Part shown: piece after piece, positions 1 through 10,541 of the stretch | How positions within the stretch are numbered: the stretch's first letter is position 1 | Layout of the letters: every line of letters begins with the position of its first letter | Origin: Streptomyces sp. Q6 | GTDB lineage: Bacteria; Actinomycetota; Actinomycetes; Streptomycetales; Streptomycetaceae | DNA: 64,000 bases | Assembly (NCBI RefSeq): GCF_036967205.1 | Contig: NZ_CP146022.1 | Span: 6,138,001-6,202,000 of the forward strand | Reading direction: 5' to 3' | Notes under the pieces: model-generated | What the model saw: only the letters and a program-made list of their open reading frames with translations | Told to the model about the DNA's origin: nothing | Databases searched by the model: none | Translations under genes and position numbers: made by a program

Positions 1-137
<137 letters not shown>

Positions 138-168
138 CCGAATCGACGAACGGAACGGGAGTCGCTGG

Positions 169-2768
169 GTGACGAGTGTGAACGACGTACGGACCGACCA
201 AGCGGACGACGACAACGCTGCACCCAGCGGCTACGCGGCGGCCCGGCTGCGCCTCCTCCAGGGGAGGCGCGGTCCGGGCCGCCGCGCCGTGCGGCCCTCG
301 CGGAGCTGACCGACGACTGGCTCACCGAACTGTTCGGCAGCGGCGCGCCGGGGGTCTCGCTCGTGGCGGTCGGCGGGTACGGGCGCGGTGAACTCTCCCC
401 GCGCAGCGACCTCGACCTGCTCCTGCTGCACGACGGCTCGGCGGAGCCGGGCACGATCGCCGCTCTCGCCGACCGCATCTGGTACCCGGTCTGGGACCTC
501 GGCCTCGCCCTCGATCACTCCGTCCGTACGCCGGCCGAGGCGCGCAAGACGGCGGGCGACGACCTCAAGGTGCAGCTGGGACTCCTCGACGCCCGGCATC
601 TCGCCGGCGACCTGGGCCTCACGGCCGGACTGCGCACCGCCGTCCTCGCGGACTGGCGCAACCAGGCGCCCAAGCGGCTGCCGGAGCTGCGCGAGCTGTG
701 CGAGGAGCGCGCCGAGCGCCAGGGCGAGCTGCAGTATCTGCTGGAGCCCGATCTGAAGGAGGCCCGGGGCGGGCTGCGGGACGCGACCGCGCTGCGGGCC
801 GTCGCCGCGTCCTGGCTCGCGGACGCGCCGCGCGAAGGTCTGGACGACGCGCGCCGGCGCCTGCTCGACGTCCGGGACGCCCTCCACCTGACGACCGGCC
901 GCGCCACCGACCGCCTCGCCCTCCAGGAGCAGGACCAGGTCGCCGCGGAACTCGGCCTGTTGGACGCCGACACCCTGCTGCGTCAGGTGTACGAGGCCGC
1001 GCGCACGGTGTCGTACGCGAGCGACGTGACCTGGCGCGAGGTGGGCCGGGTCCTCAAGTCCCGTGCGGTACGGCCGCGGTTGCGCTCCATGCTGGGCGGC
1101 GGGAAGTCCGCCGCGGTGGAGCGCTCGCCGCTGGCCGAGGGCGTTGTCGAGATGGACGGCGAGGTCGTGCTCGCGCGCGCCGCGAAGCCCGACCGGGACC
1201 CGGTGCTCCCGCTGCGCGCCGCCGCCGCTGCCGCCCAGGCGGGACTCCCGCTGTCGCTGCACGCGGTGCGGCGGATGGCCGCCGCAGCGCGGCCGCTGCC
1301 CACGCCGTGGCCCGCCGAGGCGCGCGAACAGCTGGTCACGCTGCTCGGCGCGGGCCGCCCCACCGTCGAGGTGTGGGAGGCACTGGAGGCCGAGGGGCTG
1401 ATCACGCGGTTGCTGCCGGACTGGGAGCGGGTGCGATGCCGGCCGCAGCGCAACGCCGTGCACACCTGGACCGTCGACCGGCACCTCGTCGAGACGGCGG
1501 TGTGCGCGTCGGAGCTCACCCGGCGCGTCGGCCGCCCCGACCTGCTGCTCGTGGCCGCGCTGTTGCACGACATCGGCAAGGGCTGGCCCGGGGACCACTC
1601 GGTCGCCGGCGAGATCATCGCGCGTGACGTCGCGGCGCGGATCGGCTTCGACCGCTCGGACGTCGCCGTCCTCGCCTCGCTCGTCCGCCACCACCTGCTG
1701 CTCATCGAGACCGCCACGCGCCGCGATCTGGAGGATCCGGCGACGGTACGCGCCGTCGCGGACGCCGTCGGTTCGACCGGGACGCTGGAACTGCTGCACG
1801 CCCTGACCGAGGCGGACGCGCTGGCCACCGGGCCCGCCGCCTGGTCGACCTGGCGGGGTTCGCTCGTCGCCGACCTGGTCAAGCGGGTCGCGGCGGTGCT
1901 CGCGGGGGACGAACCCGTCGACCCGGACGCCGCCGAACCCACCGCCGAGCAGGAGCGGCTCGCCGTCGAGGCGTTCCGCACCGGTGGGCCCGTGCTCGCG
2001 CTGCGGGCCCAGACGGAAGGGGTGGTGACCGCGGCGTCGACGTCCGGTTCTGCCGCGACCTCGGCTTCGGCTTCGACTTCGGACGATGCCTCGGGTGCCG
2101 TCGAGCCGGAGCCGCTGGGCGTCGAGCTGTTGATCGCCGTGCCCGACCAGGCCGGGGTGCTGCCCGCCGTCGCCGGGGTCCTCGCCATGCACCGGCTGGC
2201 GGTCCGCGCCGCGGAACTGCGGTCGCTGACCCTGCCGGAGGAATGGGGCCAGGGAAAGGAACAGCCTCCTGCCGGGAGCGGTGGCGAGCGCCGGGAGGGC
2301 GGCTCCGTCCTGCTCCTGAACTGGCGGGTCGCCGCCGAGTACGGATCGCTGCCGCAGGCCGCCCGGCTGCGCGCCGATCTCGTACGCGCCCTCGACGGGA
2401 GCCTCGACATCGCCGCCCGGCTCGCCGAGCGCGACGCCGCCTACCCGCGCCGGCGTGGTGTCGTCGCGCCGCCGCCCCGGGTGACGCTCGCGTCGGCCGG
2501 GTCCCGGCTCGCGACCGTCATCGAGGTCAGGGCCCAGGACGCGCCCGGACTGCTGCACCGGATCGGCAGGGCCCTGGAGACCGCCGACGTACGCGTGCGG
2601 TCGGCGCACGTCTCGACGCTGGGATCCAACGCCGTCGACGCGTTCTACGTCACCGGGCCCCAGGGCGCGCCCCTGCCCGCGGCGGAGGCCACGTCGGTGG
2701 CCCGGTCGCTGGAGAAGGCGCTCCAGCCGGCTCCCGGCGACGGCCGCGCGAAGTCCGGCAGAGCCTGA
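169..2768 (+). pseudogene. glnD: GlnD, PII nucleotidyltransferase, apparent 1-nt frameshift
   Basis: This bifunctional enzyme modifies and demodifies PII; in Streptomyces it is known as an adenylyltransferase for GlnK. The GTG at 169 (GGGAG at 157-161) opens a frame reading MTSVNDVRTD...YAAARLRLLQ, which fails at the G-run 261-264 and stops at 309. One extra base there joins it to the long frame ending at 2768 and gives about 866 residues. That frame holds the nucleotidyltransferase motif GGYGRGELSPRSDLD, a central HD motif (LLHDIGKG, near residue 462) and two C-terminal ACT domains (near residues 650 and 780), with a Ser/Thr-rich linker before the first ACT. Translation from the internal GTG 363 would start inside the catalytic motif, so as sequenced the gene is broken. 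Real mutation or sequence error cannot be separated here. Confidence 0.85.
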
Positions 2769-2789
2769 CGGAGGCGCGGGCCGTCCGAC

Positions 2790-2899
2790 GTCGGGGGCCG
2801 TGCCGGAACACCGCCCCCGACCATGCCGACGTACCTCCGGGCAGGTCGGGGGCCGTGCCGGAACACCGCCCCCGACCATGCCGACGTACCTCCGGGCAG
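2790..2899 (+). repeat. two tandem 55-bp units, each with a terminator-like hairpin
   Basis: The unit 2790-2844 is repeated exactly at 2845-2899, and a third copy begins (GTCGG at 2900) before diverging. Each unit carries the inverted repeat GTCGGGGGC...GCCCCCGAC (arms 2790-2798 and 2813-2821 in unit 1), a 9-bp GC stem with a 14-nt loop. It lies directly after glnD and before ffh, so tandem factor-independent terminators are the likely role. No U-tract follows, which is common in Streptomyces. Confidence 0.8.
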
Positions 2900-2917
2900 G
2901 TCGGCGGGACCGGGCCG

Positions 2918-2946
2918 CTGACCCAATCCGTCGCGCCCGATACCCT
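2918..2946 (+). promoter_or_regulatory. candidate ffh promoter
   Basis: CTGACC (2918-2923) and TACCCT (2941-2946) are separated by 17 bp and resemble a vegetative -35/-10 pair. They lie between the hairpin repeats and the ffh start, where a promoter is expected. The match to consensus is only partial. Confidence 0.35.
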
Positions 2947-2996
2947 GGAGGGCGACCTGTCCGTTAAGCCACCCGACCCGAGGATTCGCGACCGCC

Positions 2997-4550
2997 GTGT
3001 TCGATACTCTTTCCGATCGCCTTGCAGCGACATTCAAGAACCTCCGCGGCAAGGGGCGCCTCAGCGAGGCGGACATCGACGCCACGGCGCGCGAGATCCG
3101 GATCGCGCTCCTTGAAGCCGACGTGGCCCTGCCCGTCGTCCGGGCGTTCATCAAGCAGGTCAAGGAGCGCGCGGCCGGTGCCGAGGTCTCCCAGGCGCTG
3201 AACCCCGCCCAGCAGGTCATCAAGATCGTCAACGAGGAGCTCGTCGGCATCCTCGGTGGCGAGACCCGCCGTCTGCGCTTCGCCAAGACCGGCCCGACCG
3301 TGATCATGCTCGCGGGTCTCCAGGGTGCCGGTAAGACGACCCTCGCCGGAAAGCTCGGCAGCTGGCTCAAGGGCCAGGGGCACTCGCCGCTGCTCGTGGC
3401 CTGTGACCTCCAGCGCCCGAACGCCGTGAACCAGCTGTCCGTCGTCGCCGAGCGCGCCGGCGTCGGCATCTACGCCCCGCAGCCTGGCAACGGCGTGGGC
3501 GACCCGGTCCAGGTCGCCAAGGACTCCATCGAGTACGCGAAGTCCAAGGTCTACGACGTCGTCATCGTCGACACCGCGGGCCGCCTCGGTATCGACCAGG
3601 AGCTGATGCAGCAGGCCGCGGACATCCGCGACGCCGTCAGCCCCGACGAGGTCCTCTTCGTCGTCGACGCCATGATCGGTCAGGACGCGGTCAACACGGC
3701 CGAGGCCTTCCGTGACGGTGTCGGCTTCGACGGCGTGGTGCTCTCCAAGCTCGACGGCGACGCCCGTGGTGGTGCCGCCCTGTCGATCGCGCACGTCACC
3801 GGCCGCCAGATCATGTTCGCCTCGAACGGCGAGAAGCTGGACGACTTCGACGCGTTCCACCCGGACCGCATGGCGTCCCGCATTCTCGGCATGGGCGACA
3901 TGCTCACGCTGATCGAGAAGGCCGAGCAGACCTTCTCGCAGCAAGAGGCCGAGAAGATGGCCTCCAAGCTGGCCTCCAAGAAGGGCCAGGACTTCACGCT
4001 CGACGACTTCCTGGCTCAGATGGAGCAGGTCAGGAAGATGGGGTCGATCTCGAAGCTGCTCGGGATGCTCCCGGGCATGAACCAGATCAAGGACCAGATC
4101 AACAACCTCGACGAGCGCGATGTCGACCGCACGGCCGCCATCATCAAGTCGATGACCCCGGCCGAGCGCGCCGACGCCACGATCATCAACGGCTCCCGCC
4201 GTGCCCGTATCGCCAAGGGCTCCGGCGTCGAGGTCAGCGCGGTCAAGAACCTGGTCGAGCGGTTCTTCGAGGCCCGCAAGATGATGTCCCGCATGGCTCA
4301 GGGCGGCGGCATGCCGGGGATGCCCGGGATGCCGGGCATGGGCGGCGGCGCCGGCCGGACGAAGAAGCAGCCGAAGAAGGCCAAGGGCAAGCAGCGCTCC
4401 GGCAACCCGATGAAGCGCAAGCAGCAGGAGCAGGAGGAGGCCGCCCGTCGTGCGGCCGCCGCCGAGGCGGGCGGCGCGCTCGGTCTGCCCGGCCAGGAAG
4501 GCGCCAAGGACTTCGAACTCCCCGACGAGTTCAAGAAGTTCATGGGCTGA
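2997..4550 (+). CDS. ffh: signal recognition particle protein Ffh (SRP54)
   Basis: This GTPase binds the 4.5S RNA and signal sequences of nascent membrane and secreted proteins and delivers ribosomes to FtsY. The 517-aa protein has the N domain (MFDTLSDRLAATFKNLRG), the G domain with GLQGAGKTT near residue 107, then DTAGRL and the SRP GTPase motif KLDGDARGGAAL. The M domain begins near residue 300, and a Met/Gly stretch (GGGMPGMPGMPGMGGG) is followed by a Lys-rich tail. GTG 2997 is preceded by CGAGGA. It is flanked by terminators on both sides, suggesting its own transcription unit. Confidence 0.97.
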   Translation: MFDTLSDRLAATFKNLRGKGRLSEADIDATAREIRIALLEADVALPVVRAFIKQVKERAAGAEVSQALNPAQQVIKIVNEELVGILGGETRRLRFAKTGPTVIMLAGLQGAGKTTLAGKLGSWLKGQGHSPLLVACDLQRPNAVNQLSVVAERAGVGIYAPQPGNGVGDPVQVAKDSIEYAKSKVYDVVIVDTAGRLGIDQELMQQAADIRDAVSPDEVLFVVDAMIGQDAVNTAEAFRDGVGFDGVVLSKLDGDARGGAALSIAHVTGRQIMFASNGEKLDDFDAFHPDRMASRILGMGDMLTLIEKAEQTFSQQEAEKMASKLASKKGQDFTLDDFLAQMEQVRKMGSISKLLGMLPGMNQIKDQINNLDERDVDRTAAIIKSMTPAERADATIINGSRRARIAKGSGVEVSAVKNLVERFFEARKMMSRMAQGGGMPGMPGMPGMGGGAGRTKKQPKKAKGKQRSGNPMKRKQQEQEEAARRAAAAEAGGALGLPGQEGAKDFELPDEFKKFMG

Positions 4551-4603
4551 CACCGACCGGCCTGACTTCAGGGGCCGATGGCCTTTCCGTACGCGGAGGG
4601 GGA

Positions 4604-4634
4604 GGGGCGCTCGCTGCGTGCGGGCGCCCCTTTT
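4604..4634 (+). terminator. rho-independent terminator after ffh
   Basis: GGGGCGC (4604-4610) pairs with GCGCCCC (4624-4630) and is followed directly by TTTT. It lies 54 bp after the ffh stop and before a convergent gene. Confidence 0.8.
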
Positions 4635-4737
4635 CCGTCCGGTCGTACGGGCGGTTCCACTCCCCGCTCGCCGGGACGGTGAGTCACTCTGCCGTGCAGA
4701 GCCCTCGCCGGGGTGCCGGTCGACAGGCCAGTGAGCA

Positions 4738-5682
4738 TCAGTAGGAAGGAGTGCGCGCGCCTCGCAGCACCTCGGACTGCGACCGGAGGACCTGGGAGAG
4801 GTCGAGGGCCTCCCGTACCGCGGCGAGGGTGGTCGCGCCCCCGGGTCGGCCGATGATCGCCGCATGTGAGTGGCGCAGCGCCGGATCGCGCGTGACCTCG
4901 TCGCCGAGCGGGAGGACGTCCACCTCCATGTCGAGCCTTCCCCGCGTCTCGTCCAGGTTCCAGACAGTGGCGTCGATCCGCTTCTGCGCGAACAGGTCGC
5001 GCAGCCGTACGGACGGCGAGTCGACCCACTGGATGTCGCCGCGGCCCGCGAAGGCGCGCTCCGCCAGCATGCGCTGGTCCAGCGACGCGCGGTCGACGGC
5101 GACGCGCAGCCCAGGAGCGTCGAGCGAGACGCCTTTACGCACGAGGAAGCCGTGCGCGCCTACATAGGTGGCCGGTCCGAGGTCGGCGACGAGGGTCAGC
5201 CGGCCCCTGTGCTGGTCGACCAGGTCGTCGGCCGCGAACCGCGACAGCACCACCAGATCGACCGTGCCTTCGAGGAGAGCCGTGGTCCGCGCGCCCGCAC
5301 CACGCATGAAGGTGAGGGCGAACGGCGTACCGGCCTCTACGAAGGCGGCGCGCAGGCCGGTGGCGAGGCCTTCGTAGCGGCGTGAGTGGGGGAGCGGCAT
5401 CGCGGCCAGCAAGGTGCCCAGCCCGGAGAGGCGCCAGAGCAGGGCGCGGTCGGAGGCGACCAGGAAGGTGCCGAGGTGGCCCCGGGCGGCGGTCTCGATG
5501 GCGCCCGACTCCTCCAGGAGGCGCAGAGCGGCCTGCACGGTTCCGTTCCCGCAGCCCAGGTCCTGGGCGAAGTCCTTCACGCGGGGCAGCCGCGTCTGCG
5601 GCTCGTGCCCCATCAGAAGGACCGCGAGCCGGCGGGCCGCCAGGCCGTTGCGCGTCAGGAAACGACCGTCGGAACCGTCCAC
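4738..5682 (-). CDS. YhfZ-family (GntR-like) transcriptional regulator
   Basis: The 314-aa product has an N-terminal winged-helix part (MGHEPQTRLPRVKDFAQDLG...VQAALRLLEESGAIE) and a C-terminal periplasmic-binding-like domain with AMPLPHSRRYEGLATGL. It ends in TPSY, close to the EPSY end of E. coli YhfZ (301 aa) as I recall it. The frame is open further upstream, but the GTG at 5682 gives the family length. It is divergent from ftsH with 124 bp between them. The regulated target is unknown because no yhf-type operon is adjacent. Family assignment is fairly secure; function is inferred from homology only. Confidence 0.75.
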   Translation of the reverse strand: MDGSDGRFLTRNGLAARRLAVLLMGHEPQTRLPRVKDFAQDLGCGNGTVQAALRLLEESGAIETAARGHLGTFLVASDRALLWRLSGLGTLLAAMPLPHSRRYEGLATGLRAAFVEAGTPFALTFMRGAGARTTALLEGTVDLVVLSRFAADDLVDQHRGRLTLVADLGPATYVGAHGFLVRKGVSLDAPGLRVAVDRASLDQRMLAERAFAGRGDIQWVDSPSVRLRDLFAQKRIDATVWNLDETRGRLDMEVDVLPLGDEVTRDPALRHSHAAIIGRPGGATTLAAVREALDLSQVLRSQSEVLRGARTPSY

Positions 5683-5806
5683 AAAAACGACAGTAACCAG
5701 GATTCTGGATACTGGCAAGAGATGTGGATCTGTGCGGTTATGGGGCCCAAGGCTCAGGCCCTGGAGACGGCGGCTGAGGCGGTAGGCGGCAGGAGGAGAG
5801 ACAGGC

Positions 5807-7750
5807 GTGGCGAACCCCGTACCCCCGCGTGACCGCACGGATCAGCCCTGGCGATCCGAAGGCGCGCCGCCCCCACCGCCCCCACAGTCGCCCAAGCGCA
5901 AGATGCCCGGCGGCTGGGGCAGCCTCATCCTGACGGCCCTGATCGTCTACCTGATCGCGAACCTGGTGCTCTCGTTCTTCAACGAGGGCGACGAGGCGAC
6001 GATCTCGTACACCGAATTCAGCAAGCAGGTCGCGAACGACAACGTCACCAAGATCTACTCCAAGGGTGACGCGATCCAGGGGCAGCTCAAGAAGGAGCAG
6101 CCCACGCCGGACGGCAGTGACAGCGGCAAGAAGAACTACACGAAGTTCACGACCCAGCGGCCGTCGTTCGCCGACGACGACCTGTGGGCCAACCTGGAGA
6201 AGCACGACGTCACCGTGACGGCCGAGCCGGTCGTCCAGGAGCGCAGCTTCCTGTCCAACCTCCTCATCTCGCTCGCCCCGATGCTGCTCCTCGTCGTTCT
6301 GTGGATCTTCATCGCGCGGCGTATGAGCCAGGGCATGGGCGGCGGCGCGGGCGGCATGCTGGGCCGCAAGCAGCCACCCAAACCGGTCGAGCTGGAACCG
6401 GGCAAGAAGCGCACCACCTTCGAGGACGTCGCCGGCATCGACGAGGTCGAGGGCGAACTCAACGACGTCGTCGACTTCCTCAAGAACCCCGACGCGTACC
6501 GCGCCATGGGCGCCAAGATGCCGCGCGGCGTGCTGCTCGCGGGACCGCCCGGAACCGGCAAGACGCTGCTCGCGCGCGCGGTGGCCGGCGAGGCCGGCGT
6601 GCCGTTCTTCTCGGCGTCCGCCTCGGAGTTCATCGAGATGATCGTCGGCGTCGGCGCCTCCCGCGTCCGTGAGCTCTTCGCCGAGGCGCGCAAGGTCGCC
6701 CCGTCGATCATCTTCATCGACGAGATCGACACGATCGGCCGCGCGCGCGGCGGCGGCAGCGGCATGGGCGGCCACGACGAGCGCGAGCAGACCCTGAACC
6801 AGATCCTCACCGAGATGGACGGCTTCACCGGCTCCGAGGGCGTCATCGTCATCGCCGCCACCAACCGGGCCGACGTCCTCGATCCCGCTCTGACCCGACC
6901 GGGCCGCTTCGACCGCATCGTCAACGTCTCGCCGCCCGACCGCGGCGGCCGCGAGTCGATCCTCAAGATCCACACCCGGGACATCCCGATGGCGACCGGT
7001 GTCGACCTCGCCCAGGTCGCCCGTACGACACCGGGCATGACCGGCGCCGAACTCGCCAACCTCACCAACGAGGCCGCGCTCCTCGCGGTCAAGCGCAAGC
7101 AGAAGGAGGTCACGCAGGCCGACCTCTCCGAAGCGCTGGAAAAGGTCCAGCTGGGCGCCGAACGGCCTTTGGTGATGCCCGAGGAGGAGCGCCGCCGCAC
7201 CGCGTACCACGAGAGCGGCCACGCCCTGTTGGGCATGCTCCAGCCCGGCGCCGACCCCGTCCGCAAGATCACCATCGTGCCGCGCGGCCGGGCCCTCGGC
7301 GTGACCCTGTCCACGCCGGACGCCGACAAGTACGCGTACACGGAGGAGTACCTGCGAGGGCGCATCATCGGCGCACTGGGAGGCATGGCGGCCGAACAGG
7401 TCGTCTACGGAGTCATCACCACAGGAGCCGAGAACGACCTGGAGCAGGTGACGAACCTGGCCCGCGGCATGGTCGCCCGCTGGGGCATGAGCGAGAAGGT
7501 CGGCCGTCTGTCCGCCCTCCCGAACGATGCCCAGCAGGCCTACGGCCTCTCCGCGGCCCCCGAGACACTCGACACGATCGACGGCGAAATGCGGCGCATC
7601 GTGGACGAGTGCTACGAGGAGGCGTGCCAGAAGCTGCGCGACAACCGCCACAAGCTGGACGCGCTGGCCACGGCACTCCTGGAGAACGAGACGCTGGAGG
7701 AGGCCGACGCGTACCGCATCGCCGGTGTCGCACGACTCACCAAGGAGTGA
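5807..7750 (+). CDS. ftsH: ATP-dependent zinc metalloprotease FtsH
   Basis: This membrane-bound AAA+ protease degrades misfolded membrane proteins and short-lived regulators. The 647-aa protein has two transmembrane helices (about residues 36-57 and 148-170) flanking an extracytoplasmic loop. The AAA domain has Walker A GPPGTGKT near residue 246, Walker B IIFIDEID and the second region of homology [20 protein letters not shown]. The zinc site HESGH is near residue 468. A very strong ribosome site (AGGAGGAGAG) precedes GTG 5807. It appears monocistronic between a divergent regulator and a convergent methyltransferase. Confidence 0.97.
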   Translation: MANPVPPRDRTDQPWRSEGAPPPPPPQSPKRKMPGGWGSLILTALIVYLIANLVLSFFNEGDEATISYTEFSKQVANDNVTKIYSKGDAIQGQLKKEQPTPDGSDSGKKNYTKFTTQRPSFADDDLWANLEKHDVTVTAEPVVQERSFLSNLLISLAPMLLLVVLWIFIARRMSQGMGGGAGGMLGRKQPPKPVELEPGKKRTTFEDVAGIDEVEGELNDVVDFLKNPDAYRAMGAKMPRGVLLAGPPGTGKTLLARAVAGEAGVPFFSASASEFIEMIVGVGASRVRELFAEARKVAPSIIFIDEIDTIGRARGGGSGMGGHDEREQTLNQILTEMDGFTGSEGVIVIAATNRADVLDPALTRPGRFDRIVNVSPPDRGGRESILKIHTRDIPMATGVDLAQVARTTPGMTGAELANLTNEAALLAVKRKQKEVTQADLSEALEKVQLGAERPLVMPEEERRRTAYHESGHALLGMLQPGADPVRKITIVPRGRALGVTLSTPDADKYAYTEEYLRGRIIGALGGMAAEQVVYGVITTGAENDLEQVTNLARGMVARWGMSEKVGRLSALPNDAQQAYGLSAAPETLDTIDGEMRRIVDECYEEACQKLRDNRHKLDALATALLENETLEEADAYRIAGVARLTKE

Positions 7751-7777
7751 GCCGTCCGCCGCGTCACTTACAGGAGC

Positions 7778-8641
7778 TCACGCGGTACGGGCTATCAAGT
7801 ACCGGAAGACATTGGGCATCCACACGGTTCCGTCGGCCCGTACGTAGGGCTGGAGCGCCTCCGTGACCTCCTTGTCCACCTGAGGGAGGTCCGTCGCTCC
7901 CACCGCCGCGTCGAACAACCCGGTCGACAGCAGGCCGCGGACCGCGCTCTCCGCGTCGGCGTACCCGAAGGGGCACGCCACACGGCCGGACCCGTCGGGC
8001 CGCAGCCCCGCACGCTGGGCCACCTCCTCCAGGTCGTCACGCTGCGCAGGCCGCCAACTCCGCGTACTGCGCAGCGGGTCGGCGAGCTTGGTGGCCACCC
8101 GGAGCACCGACGACGTGGTGCAGCGCTCGGGGGGACCCCAGCCGACGAGCACCACCGGAGCGCCGCGCCGCGCCATCGGGGCCGCGCTCTCCAGAAGGGC
8201 GGAGAGCCCTTCAGAGTCCCCGGCCGTGCAGCCGATCGGCTGGAAGGCGGTGATCAGGTTGTACGGCGCGTCACCCGACTCCATGAGGTCGATGTCGTGC
8301 TCGCTGCCGTCCGTCAGGCGCGTGTCGCCGTGTCCGCGCCCCTCCCACGCCTCGGGCAGCAACCGCTGCCTGGCCAGGGCGAGCCGCTCCGGTTCCGCGG
8401 CCTCCACACCCGTCACGGACGCGCCGCGCGACGCCGCCATGAGGAGAGCGAGCCCCGAACCGCAGCCGAGCCCGAGGAGCCGAGTACCGGGGCCCACCTC
8501 CAGCCGTTCGTACACCGCTTCGTAGACAGGAACCAGCATCCGCTCCTGGATCTCCGCCCAGTCACGCGCGCGTGCGCACAGGTCCACGCGCGGCACAGGA
8601 GCCGCGTGGGGAAGGTGCCGCTGCACGAGCGTAGGTGTCAT
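7778..8641 (-). CDS. class I SAM-dependent methyltransferase
   Basis: The 287-aa product has the Rossmann motif I LLGLGCGSGLALLMAASRG and the acidic motif II VTGVEAAE, typical of small-molecule methyltransferases. The C-terminal part contains FDAAVGATDLPQVDKEV, as in conserved Streptomyces methyltransferases of unassigned substrate. ATG 8641 is chosen because MTPTLVQRHL begins the conserved region; the frame is open to 8812. It is divergent from proS and convergent with ftsH. No substrate can be named from sequence. Confidence 0.8.
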   Translation of the reverse strand: MTPTLVQRHLPHAAPVPRVDLCARARDWAEIQERMLVPVYEAVYERLEVGPGTRLLGLGCGSGLALLMAASRGASVTGVEAAEPERLALARQRLLPEAWEGRGHGDTRLTDGSEHDIDLMESGDAPYNLITAFQPIGCTAGDSEGLSALLESAAPMARRGAPVVLVGWGPPERCTTSSVLRVATKLADPLRSTRSWRPAQRDDLEEVAQRAGLRPDGSGRVACPFGYADAESAVRGLLSTGLFDAAVGATDLPQVDKEVTEALQPYVRADGTVWMPNVFRYLIARTA

Positions 8642-8899
8642 CGAAGTGCCCCAATCCGCCGAGAGATGCCGAGAGTTGTCGCCGTGGCGTACCGGCCGTG
8701 TTCGCGCGCTGCTCGCACTCCCCCCCGTATGCCAGAAAACTCCGCATCGTCCGTCACGTCTAGGGGGTGTTGGGCACACGAGCCCACAATGCGTGCAGGC
8801 ACTGTCGTGCACCTCTTAAGGGGGGCTTGCCAGGGGCATACGGGTAGTCGGGCGAAAAGGATTCCCGTGCTCCGCAGCCCGCGCCGTAGCATGCGCGCC

Positions 8900-10315
8900 A
8901 TGGCCAAGACCCCCGTGCTCACGCCCCAGGCGGAAGACTTCCCGCGCTGGTACCAGGACCTGATCTCCAAGGCCGAACTGGCCGACAACGGACCGGTGCG
9001 CGGCACGATGGTCATCCGACCGTACGGCTACGGGCTGTGGGAGCGGATGCAGCAGGACATGGATGCGCGCATCAAGGAGACGGGCACGCAGAACGCGTAC
9101 TTCCCGCTCCTGATCCCGCAGTCGTACCTCACCAAGGAGGCCGACCACGTCGAGGGCTTCGCGCCCGAACTGGCCGTGGTGACGCACGGCGGCGGCAAGG
9201 AGCTGGAGGAGCCGGCGGTCGTCCGTCCCACCTCGGAGATGATCGTCAACGCCTCCTTCGCCAAGTGGGTGCAGAGCTACCGCGACCTGCCGCTGCTCAT
9301 CAACCAGTGGGCGAACGTGGTCCGTTGGGAGCTGCGGCCGCGCCTGTTCCTGCGCACGACGGAGTTCCTGTGGCAGGAGGGCCACACGGCGCACGCGACG
9401 TACGAAGAGGCGCGCGACTTCGCGGCGCGCATCCACCGGCACGTCTACGCGGACTTCATGGAGAACGTGCTCGCCATGGACGTCGTCCTGGGGCGCAAGA
9501 CGCCCAAGGAGCGCTTCGCGGGAGCCATCAACACCCTCACCCTGGAAGGAATGATGGGCGACGGCAAGGCCCTCCAGATGGGGACCAGCCACGAGCTCGG
9601 CCAGAACTTCGCCAAGGCCTTCCACACGCAGTACCTGTCGAAGGACGGCAAGCAGGAGCTGGTCTGGCAGACGTCCTGGGGATCGACCACCCGCATGATC
9701 GGCGCCCTCGTGATGATGCACGGCGACGACCACGGCCTGCGCGTGCCGCCCCGGCTCGCGCCCGTCCAGGTCGTCGTCCTCGCCATCAAGGGCGACGAAG
9801 CGGTCCTCGCCAAGGTGCGCGAGATCGGTGACGCTCTGAAGGCGGCCGGAATCCGCGTCCGGGTCGACGACCGCACCGACACCCCCTTCGGGCGCCGCGC
9901 CGTGGACTGGGAGCTGAAGGGCGTCCCCGTACGCGTCGAGGTCGGCCCGCGCGACCTGGAGAACGACACCGCGATGCTCGCCCGCCGCATCCCCGGCGGC
10001 AAGACGTCCGTGGCGATCGGCGCACTCACCGAAGTGCTCCCCAAGATCCTCGAGGAGGACCAGGCGCTGCTCCTCGCGCAGGCGCGGGAGCGGCGCGAAC
10101 TCCGCACGAGCGACGTGACGACGGTCGACGACGCCGTCGAGGCGACCGCGGCGGGCGGCTGGGCGCGCATCCCGTGGTCCGACCTGGGCGAGACGGGCGA
10201 GAACGCACTCGCCGAGCACGGCGTCTCGGTACGTTGCCTGCTCGCCGCCGACGGGTCGGTGCCGGACTCCGACGACGCACCCGGTAACGTCGCGGTCGTG
10301 GCACGCGCCTACTGA
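8900..10315 (+). CDS. proS: prolyl-tRNA synthetase, short type-3 (archaeal/eukaryotic-like)
   Basis: This class II aminoacyl-tRNA synthetase charges tRNA-Pro. At 471 aa it lacks the bacterial editing insertion and matches ProS type 3. Visible elements are RPTSEMIV, motif 2 (LFLRTTEFLWQEGHTAH), motif 3 with MMHGDDHGLRVPPRLAP, and a C-terminal domain ending in Tyr (VAVVARAY). ATG 8900 (MAKTPVLTPQAEDF) is chosen over ATG 8891. As I recall, streptomycetes normally also carry a long bacterial ProS elsewhere, which would make this a second enzyme. It may be constitutive or confer tolerance to a ProRS inhibitor; the sequence does not decide. Confidence 0.92.
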   Translation: MAKTPVLTPQAEDFPRWYQDLISKAELADNGPVRGTMVIRPYGYGLWERMQQDMDARIKETGTQNAYFPLLIPQSYLTKEADHVEGFAPELAVVTHGGGKELEEPAVVRPTSEMIVNASFAKWVQSYRDLPLLINQWANVVRWELRPRLFLRTTEFLWQEGHTAHATYEEARDFAARIHRHVYADFMENVLAMDVVLGRKTPKERFAGAINTLTLEGMMGDGKALQMGTSHELGQNFAKAFHTQYLSKDGKQELVWQTSWGSTTRMIGALVMMHGDDHGLRVPPRLAPVQVVVLAIKGDEAVLAKVREIGDALKAAGIRVRVDDRTDTPFGRRAVDWELKGVPVRVEVGPRDLENDTAMLARRIPGGKTSVAIGALTEVLPKILEEDQALLLAQARERRELRTSDVTTVDDAVEATAAGGWARIPWSDLGETGENALAEHGVSVRCLLAADGSVPDSDDAPGNVAVVARAY

Positions 10316-10541
10316 GGCCGAAACAGCACTTGTGCATCGGACGCCTCGGCGCGCGACCCCTGTCTACGCGCCGGGGCGTACGTGGGACTACGCACCACCT
10401 TGGTGCGAGCTGTGAGCCTTCTCCCCAGATCAGCGCACCCGCCCTCGTCAGGACGCATCAGCGGCAACTGACTGGTACGTGCAAATTATTTGGGATGCCC
10501 CGGAATAGGAACACAGAGGCACCCCGGCTCGTTGTCACGAC

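Noticed and set aside
231-2879. 882-codon open frame on the minus strand over glnD
   Set aside because: It is a GC-frame shadow with Arg/Gly/Pro-rich low complexity. The plus-strand frame has clear GlnD domains.
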